This document shows positions 35,844 to 45,274 of a stretch of 64,000 nucleotides of DNA, piece after piece. Made by a program: the position numbers and the translations under genes. The DNA comes from Siphonodentalium dalli. Lineage: Eukaryota > Mollusca > Scaphopoda > Gadilida > Siphonodentaliidae. Below the pieces are notes generated by a model that had not been told where the DNA came from, ran no database searches, and saw only the letters and a list, made by a program, of their open reading frames with translations. The DNA lies in the NCBI GenBank assembly GCA_032622095.1, contig CP136065.1, forward strand, positions 157,115,577 through 157,179,576, in the 5' to 3' direction. Numbering within the stretch: position 1 is the stretch's first letter; every line of letters starts with the position of its first letter.

Positions 35844-36238
35844 TATTCTTATGACTTTTCATGTGCGTATTTTACCCTGCAAGATTGACATAAAACTACT
35901 TTTGATTATTTTCGTATAAATTTTAATATTACACAATTCTTTTACTTAGAAATCAATCTATTCTGAGAAGCTTAAATTTGTTTTTTTGTGTTTTATAAAA
36001 TTTTTGGAGATAAAATTTCAGTAGATTTTCTTGAAAACCATGAAAAAAACTTTAGGGTAAGGGGTTTAAAATAGGGTCGGTAGGGAAACCCAAACCACAA
36101 ATATTTTTTTCTTTGGCCTAAGCCAGTGCATTCTCTTATATTTGTGAGGCTCCATATGGGAGAGTCGCATACACATGTATATAAGAGAATGGCTGGCACA
36201 GGATATTTAATACTCCACCAGTTCCCGTCATTAAAGGG

Positions 36239-37511
36239 TTTTGCTCCTCTAGTATTGTGGTTGTCAGCTGAGTTTCTTTTTTACAGCTGCTACATCTCCG
36301 CCTCTGGGAAGCAGACATAGCTATCATAATAGCCCAGTAAGCCTCCACTTCTGTCAAAGATTACTATTGAGTGCTCAATTAGGGGCTGCCCTTGGATGCT
36401 CTCTGTAAGAATGGAACTCAAGACAGTCAATCAGGAATATCTCCCGAGAAGGTCACTCACCAATAATAATTCAATGTGTCTAAATCAGTGTTCTTATTTC
36501 ACCGTTGATTATTTTTAGTCCGTTAAAAGCATAGATTTGCTATACTTTATCATGCTCAGCCACACTCTATACCAGCAGGGTAATACCGTACCTGGTAGCT
36601 CCCATGTTCATATCCATTATGCAGTGAGCCAATGAGACAGAACTGCTGAGATTGGTTCCCAGATTAGCATCTCAACAAGCATTACATGCACAGTGTACTG
36701 CTTATATTTTTTTCCAGTCTGTTCCAGAATTTGGATTGTTTTTATTAGTCTATTAATAATAACTCCAGTATCAATTAAATGATTATGACTAAACTTTAAA
36801 AATTAAACCACTAAATTTCAAGCAAAATGTTGATAGCAATTTACAGATTTGCCAGAATAATTAGTTTGTATATGCCCTTTTGAAGAAAAAAAGTCATATT
36901 ATGTAATCAGTCCATTCGTCTGTCATGGCGTTGAGCCGTCCATCTGTCCATTAACATTTTTGGTTTACGAACGATAGCTCAAGTTTGGATTATTTGATCT
37001 ACACCAAAGTTGATACATGTACATGTATGTGTATTCCCCACGCTAAAAATACAGGCTAAGTTTGAATATGGGTTTTGTCCAATTATTTTCAATCACATGA
37101 GATACGCCCTCTTATTTACTTAGAATTTGACTGCATTTTGGCATTGAACTTAGGGTTTTTACCGATATTCTTTGTGAGCTCAAATTGTTATTGTATTTTG
37201 CGGTAGTACAATTCGAAATGGCTAAGGGGCTGTTTTGCCATGCCCTAGCGATGCTTTTGTTGTTACCTGTTAATGGGACTTTAGTTTGGTTTGATTAAGT
37301 TTGATTTTTCATTAATATGAATTATTTTAGTCAATGAGAGTTATGAGACAGTTATTGCTGAGATTGTTTCAACATATGGTGGCATCATCTCAATAGGCCA
37401 TGCAGGTTTTACTTATATTCTTTAGAGACGGTGTTTCTTGTCTGTTTCTGGTCTCTATTTTCTCTGAATTTTTGTTTGGTGGAATTTGTCAGGACAATAA
37501 ATCTAGTTTAA
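36239..37511 (+). other. Intron sequence, dispersed repeat fragment, no gene
   Basis: At 36930-37250 it shares CAAGTTTGGATTATTTGAT, CAGGCTAAGTTTGAATATGG and CCAATTATTTTCAA phrases with 32130-32830. No exon was seen. Confidence 0.5.
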
Positions 37512-37861
37512 CCCTTTTTATACCAAATGGATTCTCTCAGATAAAAAGATATTACAAGTGTGTACAGAAGGATTTCTATTATTTGGTGGCAAATGTTCAG
37601 GTATTAATCCATATGGTCATTGTTGAACTTATTATCTGAACCTTTCTAAGAGAACTACTCATCAATAAGTTTACAGCAATGCCCTAAATAATCGACTCCT
37701 TAACCACAGCATAATTATGGGTAATTTTTCAGGATTTAGTCGGAAATATGGCTTACTGTGTAATGCCATATTTCTGACTAAATCCTGAAATATTACCCAT
37801 AATTATGCTGTGGTTAAGGAGTCGATTATTTAGGGCATTGCTGTATTTAGTAAATAAAGGG
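37512..37861. mobile_element. TTAA-type MITE containing a palindromic MITE
   Basis: TTAA at 37508-37511 and 37862-37865 flanks CCCTTTTTATACCAAATGGA and AAAGGG. The interior TTGTTGAACTTATTATCTGAA matches the copies at 9835 and 43560. A TA-flanked palindromic MITE sits in its right part. Confidence 0.75.
37674..37843. mobile_element. Palindromic TA-flanked MITE, 170 bp
   Basis: CAGCAATGCCCTAAATAATC ... GGGCATTGCTG with TA on both sides. The arms are nearly perfect through AACCACAGCATAATTATGGG and AGGATTTAGTCGGAAATATG, with a short turn. As a transcript it would fold into one long hairpin. Confidence 0.85.
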
Positions 37862-37913
37862 TTAAATGAACCAAATCGGACCAAACATGGAGAAATGAAA
37901 TGTCGGTATTAAA

Positions 37914-38376
37914 CAAGTCTGAGTTTAGTGTGCTTGTCATTTGCAGAATGTGGTCCCCAGAGGATGAATTTAGTGACTCTATCCCACATAGTAGGCTAGC
38001 ATCACTAAATTCACCCTCTGGGGACTTCATTCTGCTTAGGCCTCATCTTATCTGGAAAGTTTCTTTATTATCAAATTTCTATAGAAACTTCTTCACATAC
38101 CGGTAGATTCTATTTCTTTTTTTGAGTTTAGTTTCTCTATATCCCCAAATTGGCAGACGACACAATGCATAATCGAGGTTCCCAATGGGTATACATCACA
38201 ATGTTCACCATTTGGGAACTTCAATCTGAGAATGTGTCTCCCATAGCAGATAACCATGCAGAATGAGGTTCCCAGAGGGTAAATTTAGTTATGATAGCCC
38301 GCTATAGATAGCATCACTAAATTCACCCTCTGGGGACCTCATTCTGCAAATGACAGTCACACTAAACTCAGGCTTG
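37914..38376. mobile_element. hAT-like twin-palindrome MITE, 463 bp
   Basis: The ends are CAAGTCTGAGTTTAGTGTG and, in reverse complement, CAAGCCTGAGTTTAGTGTG. Each side carries a hairpin made of GCAGAATG...CCCAGAGG and AATTCACCCTCTGGGGAC. A linker with TTTCTCTATATCCCCAAATT joins them. The same layout occurs at 52393-52794 and 57622-57915. An exact 8-bp TSD is seen for the related copy at 63736; here flanking 8-mers agree only partly. Confidence 0.65.
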
Positions 38377-39225
38377 GTCGGAAATTCGGAATATGCAGGC
38401 CAAGTTTGAATATGGTTGTAGACTTATAGTTTCCAATGGCGAAGAAAAACTTAAAGTCCATTTAGACTTAGAATTAGAATGATGATTGCATATTTAAAAA
38501 AAATGAAAATCATGGAGCAATTGTCAATATACTAGTAAATGGAATTTCCTAAAGTTCAACAAAAAAGATTTCAGCTGGCACCCAAATAAGGAAGGGTACA
38601 ATTGAAATTGAGATAGACACTAGACAGCAAACCCTTTATTCTGGAGTCTCTATCTACTAGTACCGACCTGAGTCTGATTTCAAATGTTATTATGAATGCT
38701 AAAAATTATCATACATGTAAATCATACAAATTACCAACATACTACATAGAGTGCACACATTTAGTCTACTGCTTATTGGATAATTAGTATGGTAAAAAGT
38801 CTTGATGCAGTCAATCACATTCACCAGGGTAATTTTCATACATTTGAATGTATACATACAAATCCATTCAGTACTGAGACACCTGTGAAAAGGCATTCAC
38901 TGTTTTATTATATATCTGGATGTCATGAGTAACATCTTCATTGGTATAAAATAATTTTAAACATAATGTGACAATGTGTGTTACTGCTCACTAGTATTTG
39001 GCTGCTCTATTTCCCCATGGGTGCCCAACTGTGACTTTCTCATCGTTGTACCTGACAAGTTAACATAAAGACTTTAATTTTGTCCAAATGCATCCCTGTC
39101 ATCAATGACACAGTAAAATGTCACCTCCAGTGAAATTGACTTTCAACAGTAACAAGCTGCATCAGTATAAATTTTCTAATCTGCTGCAAAGTTCACGGTT
39201 GATTGATGTTTCTAGGCGAGCATTA
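38377..39225 (+). other. Intron sequence, nothing recognised
   Basis: AT-rich, with CTAGTA/ACATGTA words. The 60-70-codon ORFs have no recognisable motif. Confidence 0.5.
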
Positions 39226-39303
39226 CAGAATGCCCTAAATAATCGACTCCTTAAACACAGCAGAATTATGGGTAATTTGAGTCGATTATTTAGGGCATTA
39301 CAG
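39226..39303. mobile_element. Minimal palindromic MITE, 78 bp
   Basis: CAGAATGCCCTAAATAATCG ... GTCGATTATTTAGGGCATTA CAG with TA flanks. The inner arms are deleted: after ATTATGGGTAATTT the right arm begins at once. Confidence 0.75.
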
Positions 39304-39389
39304 TAGTTGCGTGTTTTTTTTGCCCATTCCCTACCTAATGTTTTTGGGGACCCCAGTGGCCCTGTTGGTAAGATTTATCATGTATTCAC

Positions 39390-39640
39390 GGGTGACAGCA
39401 GCTGCGCTGGTGCAGCATTAATGATCCTGTGCCAGTGCATTCTCTTATAAATGCGAGTTTCCCATTGGGAGCCTCGCATATATAAGAGAATGCAATGGCT
39501 TACCAGGTCACAGGTAAATATTTTTATGCCAATGTATTATCTTATATATGTGAGGTTTCCTATGGGAGGCTCGCAAAAAAAAGAGAATACATTGGCACAG
39601 GGTTTTCTCAAAATTTCAGGAAACTCCAGTCATGAAAGGG
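39390..39640. mobile_element. TTAA-type twin-palindrome MITE
   Basis: Two hairpins around GCATTCTCTTATA/TATAAGAGAATGC occur, and the right end TTTCAGGAAACTCCAGTCAT-GAAAGGG is followed by TTAA (39641-39644). The left part (GCAGCTGC...GGTGCAGCATTAA) matches the copy at 54547, but its exact terminus is eroded. Confidence 0.7.
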
Positions 39641-39693
39641 TTAACTCATACATGTATAGTGCCAAGACTAACAACCTCAGCCATAAATCAACA

Positions 39694-39718
39694 CCCCCCC
39701 CCCCCCCCCCCCCCCCCC
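39694..39718. repeat. Poly(C) run, 25 C
   Basis: An uninterrupted C run preceded by ACA and followed by AT. It accounts for a polyproline tail in an ORF that is not a gene. Confidence 0.9.
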
Positions 39719-40169
39719 ATGCCCACCCTGACCCGGAATAGTGCCCTGGGTCTGTGAAATTTGTTTCACCCCAACCCATCTAGGGGCGCACCACCACCAC
39801 TACACATAATGGTATAAAGTAACGATGGTCCTATTTATTCAACTACTAGTACATGCACATGTAGTGTAGTAAGATGGTTTTAACCCCCTGCTTTGTGAAT
39901 TCACTTGGATATTAACACACTGGGGGATAATAAGAGTACTTTTCCTTAATGCCATTCATCATTCAGGATGTACACTGCTTTGATCAATATTTCCTGAACA
40001 GACTTTATTGCCACTGAAAGCTCTTTTAGACCTGATTGTACAGTGTTTTAAGTCCAATTAAAGCTTCATTTTAGCCACCATCCATCCTGACTGTGACACT
40101 GGCTTGTGTATGGTAAAACATCTTTTCAGAACTATTGCATGTGCCATTGGCTATTTATATAGTTTTATT

Positions 40170-40201
<32 letters not shown>

Positions 40202-40804
40202 ACACACACGCACATGATATGGTTCCATCCATCCTACTTTCCTCAACAATTTTGGAGCTCATTCCTTTTGTCATCATAGGTCAAATTTTGGTATAATTAA
40301 TTACCATGGGGAAAGGAAATCCACATGGAACAGATTATCATTCATTCAGTTTGCTGAGTTATTGCTCTTAGAGTGAAGACAAGTCTTTGCCAACTTTGAT
40401 TCTCTGTAACTTATAACTTAGTCATCGTACATGTACATGTAGATCATGTTTAAATTATCTCTAGAATGTTCACGAGGCAGCGTGGAGGGTAAAATATTCA
40501 TGTGTTACATGTTTTGTCCCTTCATTTCTTCTGAAGTTATGTCCCTTATAGTGTAAAATATGTCCCTCCCTATATCTTCATCATCTGAGGTAGGATTTGT
40601 GAAGGATTTATGGTACTCGTACCATATATTCATGATTCACAACGTGATGAAGACATGGAAAACATGACCTTTTAACTATGCAAAAGTATCTTATGGCTTC
40701 TTTCGTCATGAAATGAATAGTGATAAATGGAAATGATTCTGCATCAACAATAAACACTACATGTTAATTATATAAACAAATGGCATTATGTCCAAATCTA
40801 TATA
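39719..40804 (+). other. Intron sequence with a second poly(C) run, no gene
   Basis: 31 consecutive C at 40171-40201 are followed by CACACACACG. Otherwise AT-rich sequence without a recognisable exon or element ends. Confidence 0.6.
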
Positions 40805-40925
40805 CAGTAATTCCCTAAATAATTGACTCCTTAACCACAACAGAATTATGGGTAACTTTTTAGGATTTAGTTGGAAATATGGCTTGTTGCCATTCATCGG
40901 AAAGCTCTCACTTTCAAATATCGAG
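40805..40925. mobile_element. Palindromic MITE, left arm only
   Basis: CAGTAATTCCCTAAATAATT through AACCACAACAGAATTATGGG and GGAAAGCTCTCACT; the right arm is missing. A ~120-base fragment of the TA-flanked family. Confidence 0.7.
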
Positions 40926-41267
40926 GCAAAAACAAATTCCATAGGCTATTTATTAGCCAAGAAAATTTTCAGAACAGGCAGGAACAGGCTTTTTTTTCTG
41001 TGAAATTGAAACAAATTGCTGCAGACATTGTCATAGTGTCATACTAGGAAGGCAGCAAATTCTTTGTTGATTTCCAAGGACTACTGAGATAACAAGGACT
41101 ATCTTAATAATCGGCCATTTTAAGCCAGACCCAATAATCAGCCATTTTAAGCCAGACCCAACTAAAGTTTGCCATGATAATGGACCAAGTTCCAATAGTA
41201 AAGTGAAGTTATATAGTATGTGTAAAGTGTGCAACTACAGTAATGCCCTAATTAATCGACTGCTTAA

Positions 41268-42441
41268 CCCTTTGAACCGGTATACCGGCCGCAGCGTGAA
41301 CCTCCAAATACCCCAGCGGCCGCTGGACCGGCCATATATCGACCGCCACGTGTTTGTTGTTTATATACATCGTTGCGGTCGTCTGCTTCTCCAATAATTA
41401 TGTTTTTGTTTGTATCTAGTTGCTATTGTGTTTAAGCACACAAGATCATGAATTAGGGAAGCCTAAAACAGTGTCGGTAGACGAGGTGGTCCGGAAATTT
41501 TTTGAATCGGACGCGGAAGATTTTGATGATGATGACTACACCATTTGTGAGTTAGAATGGGAGAACAAAAGCACAGTGACACTGGGAGAGATTCAGATGC
41601 CAGTCGCTCCAGAAGCGGTGGCATTGTTTCAAGTAGGGATACGACAAGAGATCAATGTATAGGGTAGTTGAGGTGTTGTGAAAGTGGGCGGAGCTTATGT
41701 CGGGGTAGTGGCGTGGCAGTGGGCATGGCTTCATACCTAAAATTAGTCACGGTGATCATAATGTCCATACGTTGAAAAGGGACGCAAATTCGTTTGTTAT
41801 ACGTACATTTACACCAAAAGAGAAGCCGTGACCAAAGCATGTACCAACTTAAATAAGTATGGACAGTACACTTCAAGGTGGAGAACTTAAATTTATTTTG
41901 GGATGATGCACTCTGGCATTTGATTGTCGACGAGACCAACCGAAACGCTCGTCACGTGATTTCGGAAAAAACGTAACATGCTCCTAGGAAATGTCTAAAA
42001 TGGGGCATAATACGATTGAATGCTCAGGGCAATGGTGTCATTGGATCATTTGGGGTTAGCAACCGTTGCTACCCTTAAACAAAAGTTTGGTTCACTCATC
42101 CGGCCAGATATATAACAAATTTCACAATGGGGCATGGGCTGCATCGAAAACGCCATTTCCTAGGGCTGAAGTACGTCGATAAAAGCTATAATTGCATTTT
42201 ACATTCAATTTCGGGTAGCTGCATAGCAACCGTTGCCAGGGAGTGATCGTGTGGCAATGTGTCCCGGTCTTAAAATACTCAGTGGTCCATGGGGAAGATA
42301 CATGTATAGTTTCAGATCTGTGGCACCACTTAAACAGAACCCACACATTGCGCCTAAACAAAGTCTACAATAAATAAAAAAATAACACTGGGAGCCCAGG
42401 GTCATGGTGTCGATCGTTGTGGGGAGCCAGGGTTCAAAGGG
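41268..42441. mobile_element. piggyBac-like element, 1174 bp, internally deleted
   Basis: TTAA at 41264-41267 and 42442-42445. The ends are CCCTTTGAACCGG and, in reverse complement, CCCTTTGAACCCTG, an 11-base perfect TIR. Just inside the left end there is a palindrome CCGGTATACCGG and GC-rich sequence. The interior keeps an acidic ORF (41420-41662) resembling the N-terminus of piggyBac-type transposases, but there is no catalytic DDD domain. The host palindrome reads through when the element is removed with one TTAA, so the boundaries are certain. Confidence 0.9.
41420..41662 (+). pseudogene. Acidic N-terminal remnant of a piggyBac-type transposase
   Basis: The 80-codon ORF includes VDEVVRKFFESDAEDFDDDD and YTICELEWENK. 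An acidic Ser/Asp/Glu-rich N-terminus ahead of the DDE domain is common in PGBD-type transposases. The ORF lies just inside the left TIR in the expected orientation and stops before any conserved catalytic block. It is inferred to be the residue of a deletion; no activity is expected. Confidence 0.5.
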
Positions 42442-42628
42442 TTAACCACAGCAGAATTATGGGTAACTTTTCAGGATTTAGTCGGATATATGGCTTGTTG
42501 CAATTCATCGGAAAGCTCTCGGGGAGAGCTCTCCGATGAATGGCAACAAGCCATATATCCGACTAAATCCTGAAAAGTTACCCATAATTCTGCTGTGGTT
42601 AAGCAGTCGATAAATTAAGGCATTACTG

Positions 42629-43559
42629 TACATGTATGCAGATCCTGTGCTTGAAAGCAGAGGAAAAATTTCTGGCCTTGGATTTTTTTTAGCCTTGACA
42701 AATTTCTGATAAATAACATGGCTGTGTAGGACCCCTGTAGAGTGCTTCACTTCACATTAAGATCATTTGTGTTTATTTGCAATTATGAAGACTGGAAGCT
42801 AGTCAGACTACTAGTAGATTATTGAATGTGGTTGTATGTTGCCAATAGGTAATAAAACGTCTTGTGCAATATATATTCGCATGCACGTACATTGTAATAT
42901 GATTTTGCTTTTATAGTGATCACATGTAACATGCATTAAACATGAACGCAGCAAGATAGGCCTGATAAATTTGGATTTAATTAGAGATGTGCTAGTAGAT
43001 ACGGTAATAGAACATCTTGTGCTGTAAATTCACACACATGAATTTTGCTTTTAGATGCCTTTATAACATGCACCCTTTCTATTCTAAATGGATTTTAAGG
43101 TAAAGCACAAAATATTTAATAGGCAAATTTGTTTTAATCATACAGAACTTTTAATGGATTTTTTTCATGGATCAAACTCTCCTTGTTAAACTACAAGATG
43201 CTAGATGGATAAAAAATTGCCCTTAGGACAATATAACACAACTGTTGTTTTAGCTGATAGATGAGCTATTTCTCGCCATTTTATGAAGAATATAAAAAGG
43301 TCAGTGCCTCTCTCACCCCCCCCCCCCCACCCACCTGCAAAAATAAAAAACACTGTAACTAGTCACATGATATAACTTTGTTTGTGGATCAGCTGTAGGT
43401 TCACATATAACTGGGTTTCCACCAGATGAACAGTTTTTAGGGTGCCCTTCCCCTAGCCCAAATTTCCCCTCTGACCTATTCCCATATCTGCTCCATAGAC
43501 TAATAGCTACATGTAAAATACCTGTGCATATCTCCCACTAAACAAAACCAACAGGGAAT
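42629..43559 (+). other. Intron sequence, nothing recognised
   Basis: AT-rich. A C run of about 14 lies near 43315-43328. GTAATAAAACGTCTTGTGCA and GTAATAGAACATCTTGTGCT (~42848, ~43003) are diverged direct repeats about 155 bases apart. Confidence 0.5.
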
Positions 43560-43712
43560 GATAAGAAGAAAAGTGCACCTATTGGTATTCATTGGTGAGA
43601 AATGTTTAGATAATAAGTTCAACAAATGACCTTTAGCCATTTGTTGAACTTATTATCTGAACATTTCTTAAGGGAACTACTTATCAATGAATATTTATTA
43701 TAGAAAGTGTTA
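43560..43712. mobile_element. Partial TTAA-type MITE with a hairpin
   Basis: GAGAAATGTTTAGATAATAA and GTTCAACAAATG pair with CATTTGTTGAAC and TTATTATCTGAACATTTCTT. The right end TATAGAAAGTGTTAAC is a mutated AAAGGGTTAA. Related to 9835-10077. Confidence 0.6.
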
Positions 43713-44315
43713 ACGGGGGGACCAGCCTTGTAGTTTAAAATTGGGAGAGGTAACTTCTCCCTATTTGCTTATTAGAGAGAAGTGACTGTTGTCAGGGAGA
43801 AGTCATTACGGCTGAAGTCCTATTGACACCCCAACATCAGCCTTATGTGATCCAATAAGTATTATGCAATACAAGAACTAATTTAGAAAACAATTATAAT
43901 GAGTAAATAGTACTAGGAAGGTAGGTAATTTGTTTTTTTTTATTAACATTATTCACTGAACTGCACAGGTTTAATATAGATTTAAAATAGAGATTTAATA
44001 TAGATTAAAAAATTATCTAGTTATCTAAATATCATAAAAAACTTATGTAGTCAAAATATCTTTCAAGCTACGTTAACAAAAGTCAGTAGCCTTGCAACAC
44101 TCAGACTCCTACAATCCTAGAAAATTTATGTGTACATAGTTTGTTGTAGCTTTTTGTGAGCATTTGTAACATGCATTGAATTATTCCAGTTTGTTATCTT
44201 CCCATCAGCATTCCTGTTGAATGTTTGAATAACTAATTACAACTCTAGAATATAAAATAGTTACCACACAAATGTCAGCTTCAGCTAGGCATAAAATGTC
44301 ACAGTATACCACATG
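43713..44315 (+). other. Intron sequence, nothing recognised
   Basis: AT-rich, with a small hairpin near 43740-43810 (GAGGTAACTTCTCCC / GAGAGAAGTGACT). No exon or TE termini identified. Confidence 0.45.
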
Positions 44316-44319
44316 TTAA

Positions 44320-44519
44320 CCCTTTACCCAACAGAAGGGCCCTGTGCCAATGCATTCTCTTATGTATGCGAGTCGACCATAGGTCGCCTCGCATATATAA
44401 GAGAATGCATTGGCTTAACACATTAAAAATTATAAAATTGTTAAAGAATGTAAGAAATCCTGAAAAATTACCCATAATTCTGCTGTGGTTAAGGAGTCGA
44501 TTATTTAGGGCATTACTGT
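44320..44519. mobile_element. Fused fragments: TTAA MITE left end and palindromic MITE right arm
   Basis: TTAA (44316-44319) + CCCTTTACCCAACAG starts a twin-palindrome MITE with one hairpin (GCATTCTCTTATGTATGCGA / TCGCATATATAAGAGAATGC). It fades after 44420. At 44458-44518 there is only the right arm of a palindromic MITE, ending AGGGCATTACTG + TA. Confidence 0.65.
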
Positions 44520-44836
44520 AGTTTGATTTGATTAATTAGGGTTTTACACTGCTTTCAGCTGCTACAACCATATCATGATGCTGTCAGTTTTAGTATTGGA
44601 GCAAACACCACAAAGAGGGTTAATCATATTAACTGGCCTTGTTGGTATGAAGTTTTAAAAACAGGATGCGACTGTCATAAATCTCCTATATAAAATAATC
44701 AAGTGAAGAAGTCCTAAGGCCAAAAGATTTTGAATTTTGATATCCAGGGGGAAACTTAAACTCAAGTGATTTTATTTGATGACCAATGTATATATTACAA
44801 TATGGTAATGGGGCTCTCTGGAAGCAATGGCTTATA

Positions 44837-44967
44837 CAGTAATCCCCTAAATAATCGACTTCTTAACCACAGCAGAAATATGGCTTGTTGCCATTCATCG
44901 GAAAGCTCTCACTGAGTTACCCATAATTCTGCTGTGGTTAAGGAGTCGATTATTTAAGGCATTACTG
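44837..44967. mobile_element. Palindromic TA-flanked MITE, 131 bp
   Basis: CAGTAATCCCCTAAATAATC ... GATTATTTAAGGCATTACTG with TA flanks. Part of the left inner arm is deleted, leaving GAAATATGGCTTGTTGCC and GGAAAGCTCTCACTGAG in the loop. Confidence 0.78.
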
Positions 44968-45274
44968 TAGGTCAGAACCCAATAATAATACAATAGAGAC
45001 ATAAACTACACGTGAGTGCAAGAGCAGAAGAACAGTTGGGAGAGAGAGGTAGGTTGGATAGGGTGGGGGTGGTACATGTACAACATGTACATGGTGTGCA
45101 TAATATATTGGAGATATGCTCATAATCAATAAAAATATATGTTAATTTAATTCATGAAACAATATTAATTCACTTGAATGAGTGTGTAAGGATGTGAATG
45201 CATCACCAGTGGAGCTCAGTTGATTTAGGCTAAGAATATGTCAGTTTTTATTATTCTTTGATAAATTTGAGTTA

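Larger units (their letters stand above)
35292..36118. mobile_element. PIF/Harbinger-like element, second layer of the nest
   Basis: TAA duplicates at 35289-35291 and 36119-36121 flank GGCTAAAAAAATTAAAAATG and, in reverse complement, GGCCAAAGAAAAAAATATTT. Both continue to TGGTTTGGGTT. Sub-terminal TAGGGT(C/T)GGTAGG words also occur in the copies at 19386 and 50851. Excluding nested insertions it is about 380 bases long. Confidence 0.7.
35150..36238. mobile_element. TTAA-type twin-palindrome MITE, outermost layer of a four-deep nest
   Basis: The left end is TTAA + CCCTTCCATGACTGGAGC; the right end is CCCGTCATTAAAGGG followed by TTTT (eroded TTAA). Its two AATGCATTCTCTTATA palindromes match intact copies at 54547-54829 and 56815-57093. 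It is split at 35292-36118 by a Harbinger-like insertion; the intact copies read ...TTGTAAG-CCAATGCATT... across the same point. Confidence 0.75.
41238..42628. mobile_element. Palindromic TA-flanked MITE split by a piggyBac-like element
   Basis: TA + CAGTAATGCCCTAATTAATC at 41238 and GGCATTACTG + TA at 42628. The left arm breaks after CGACTGC at TTAA and resumes at 42446 with CCACAGCAGAATTATGGG. Without the 1.17-kb insert it is a normal ~213-base family member. The centre reads CTCTCGGGGAGAG. Confidence 0.85.
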
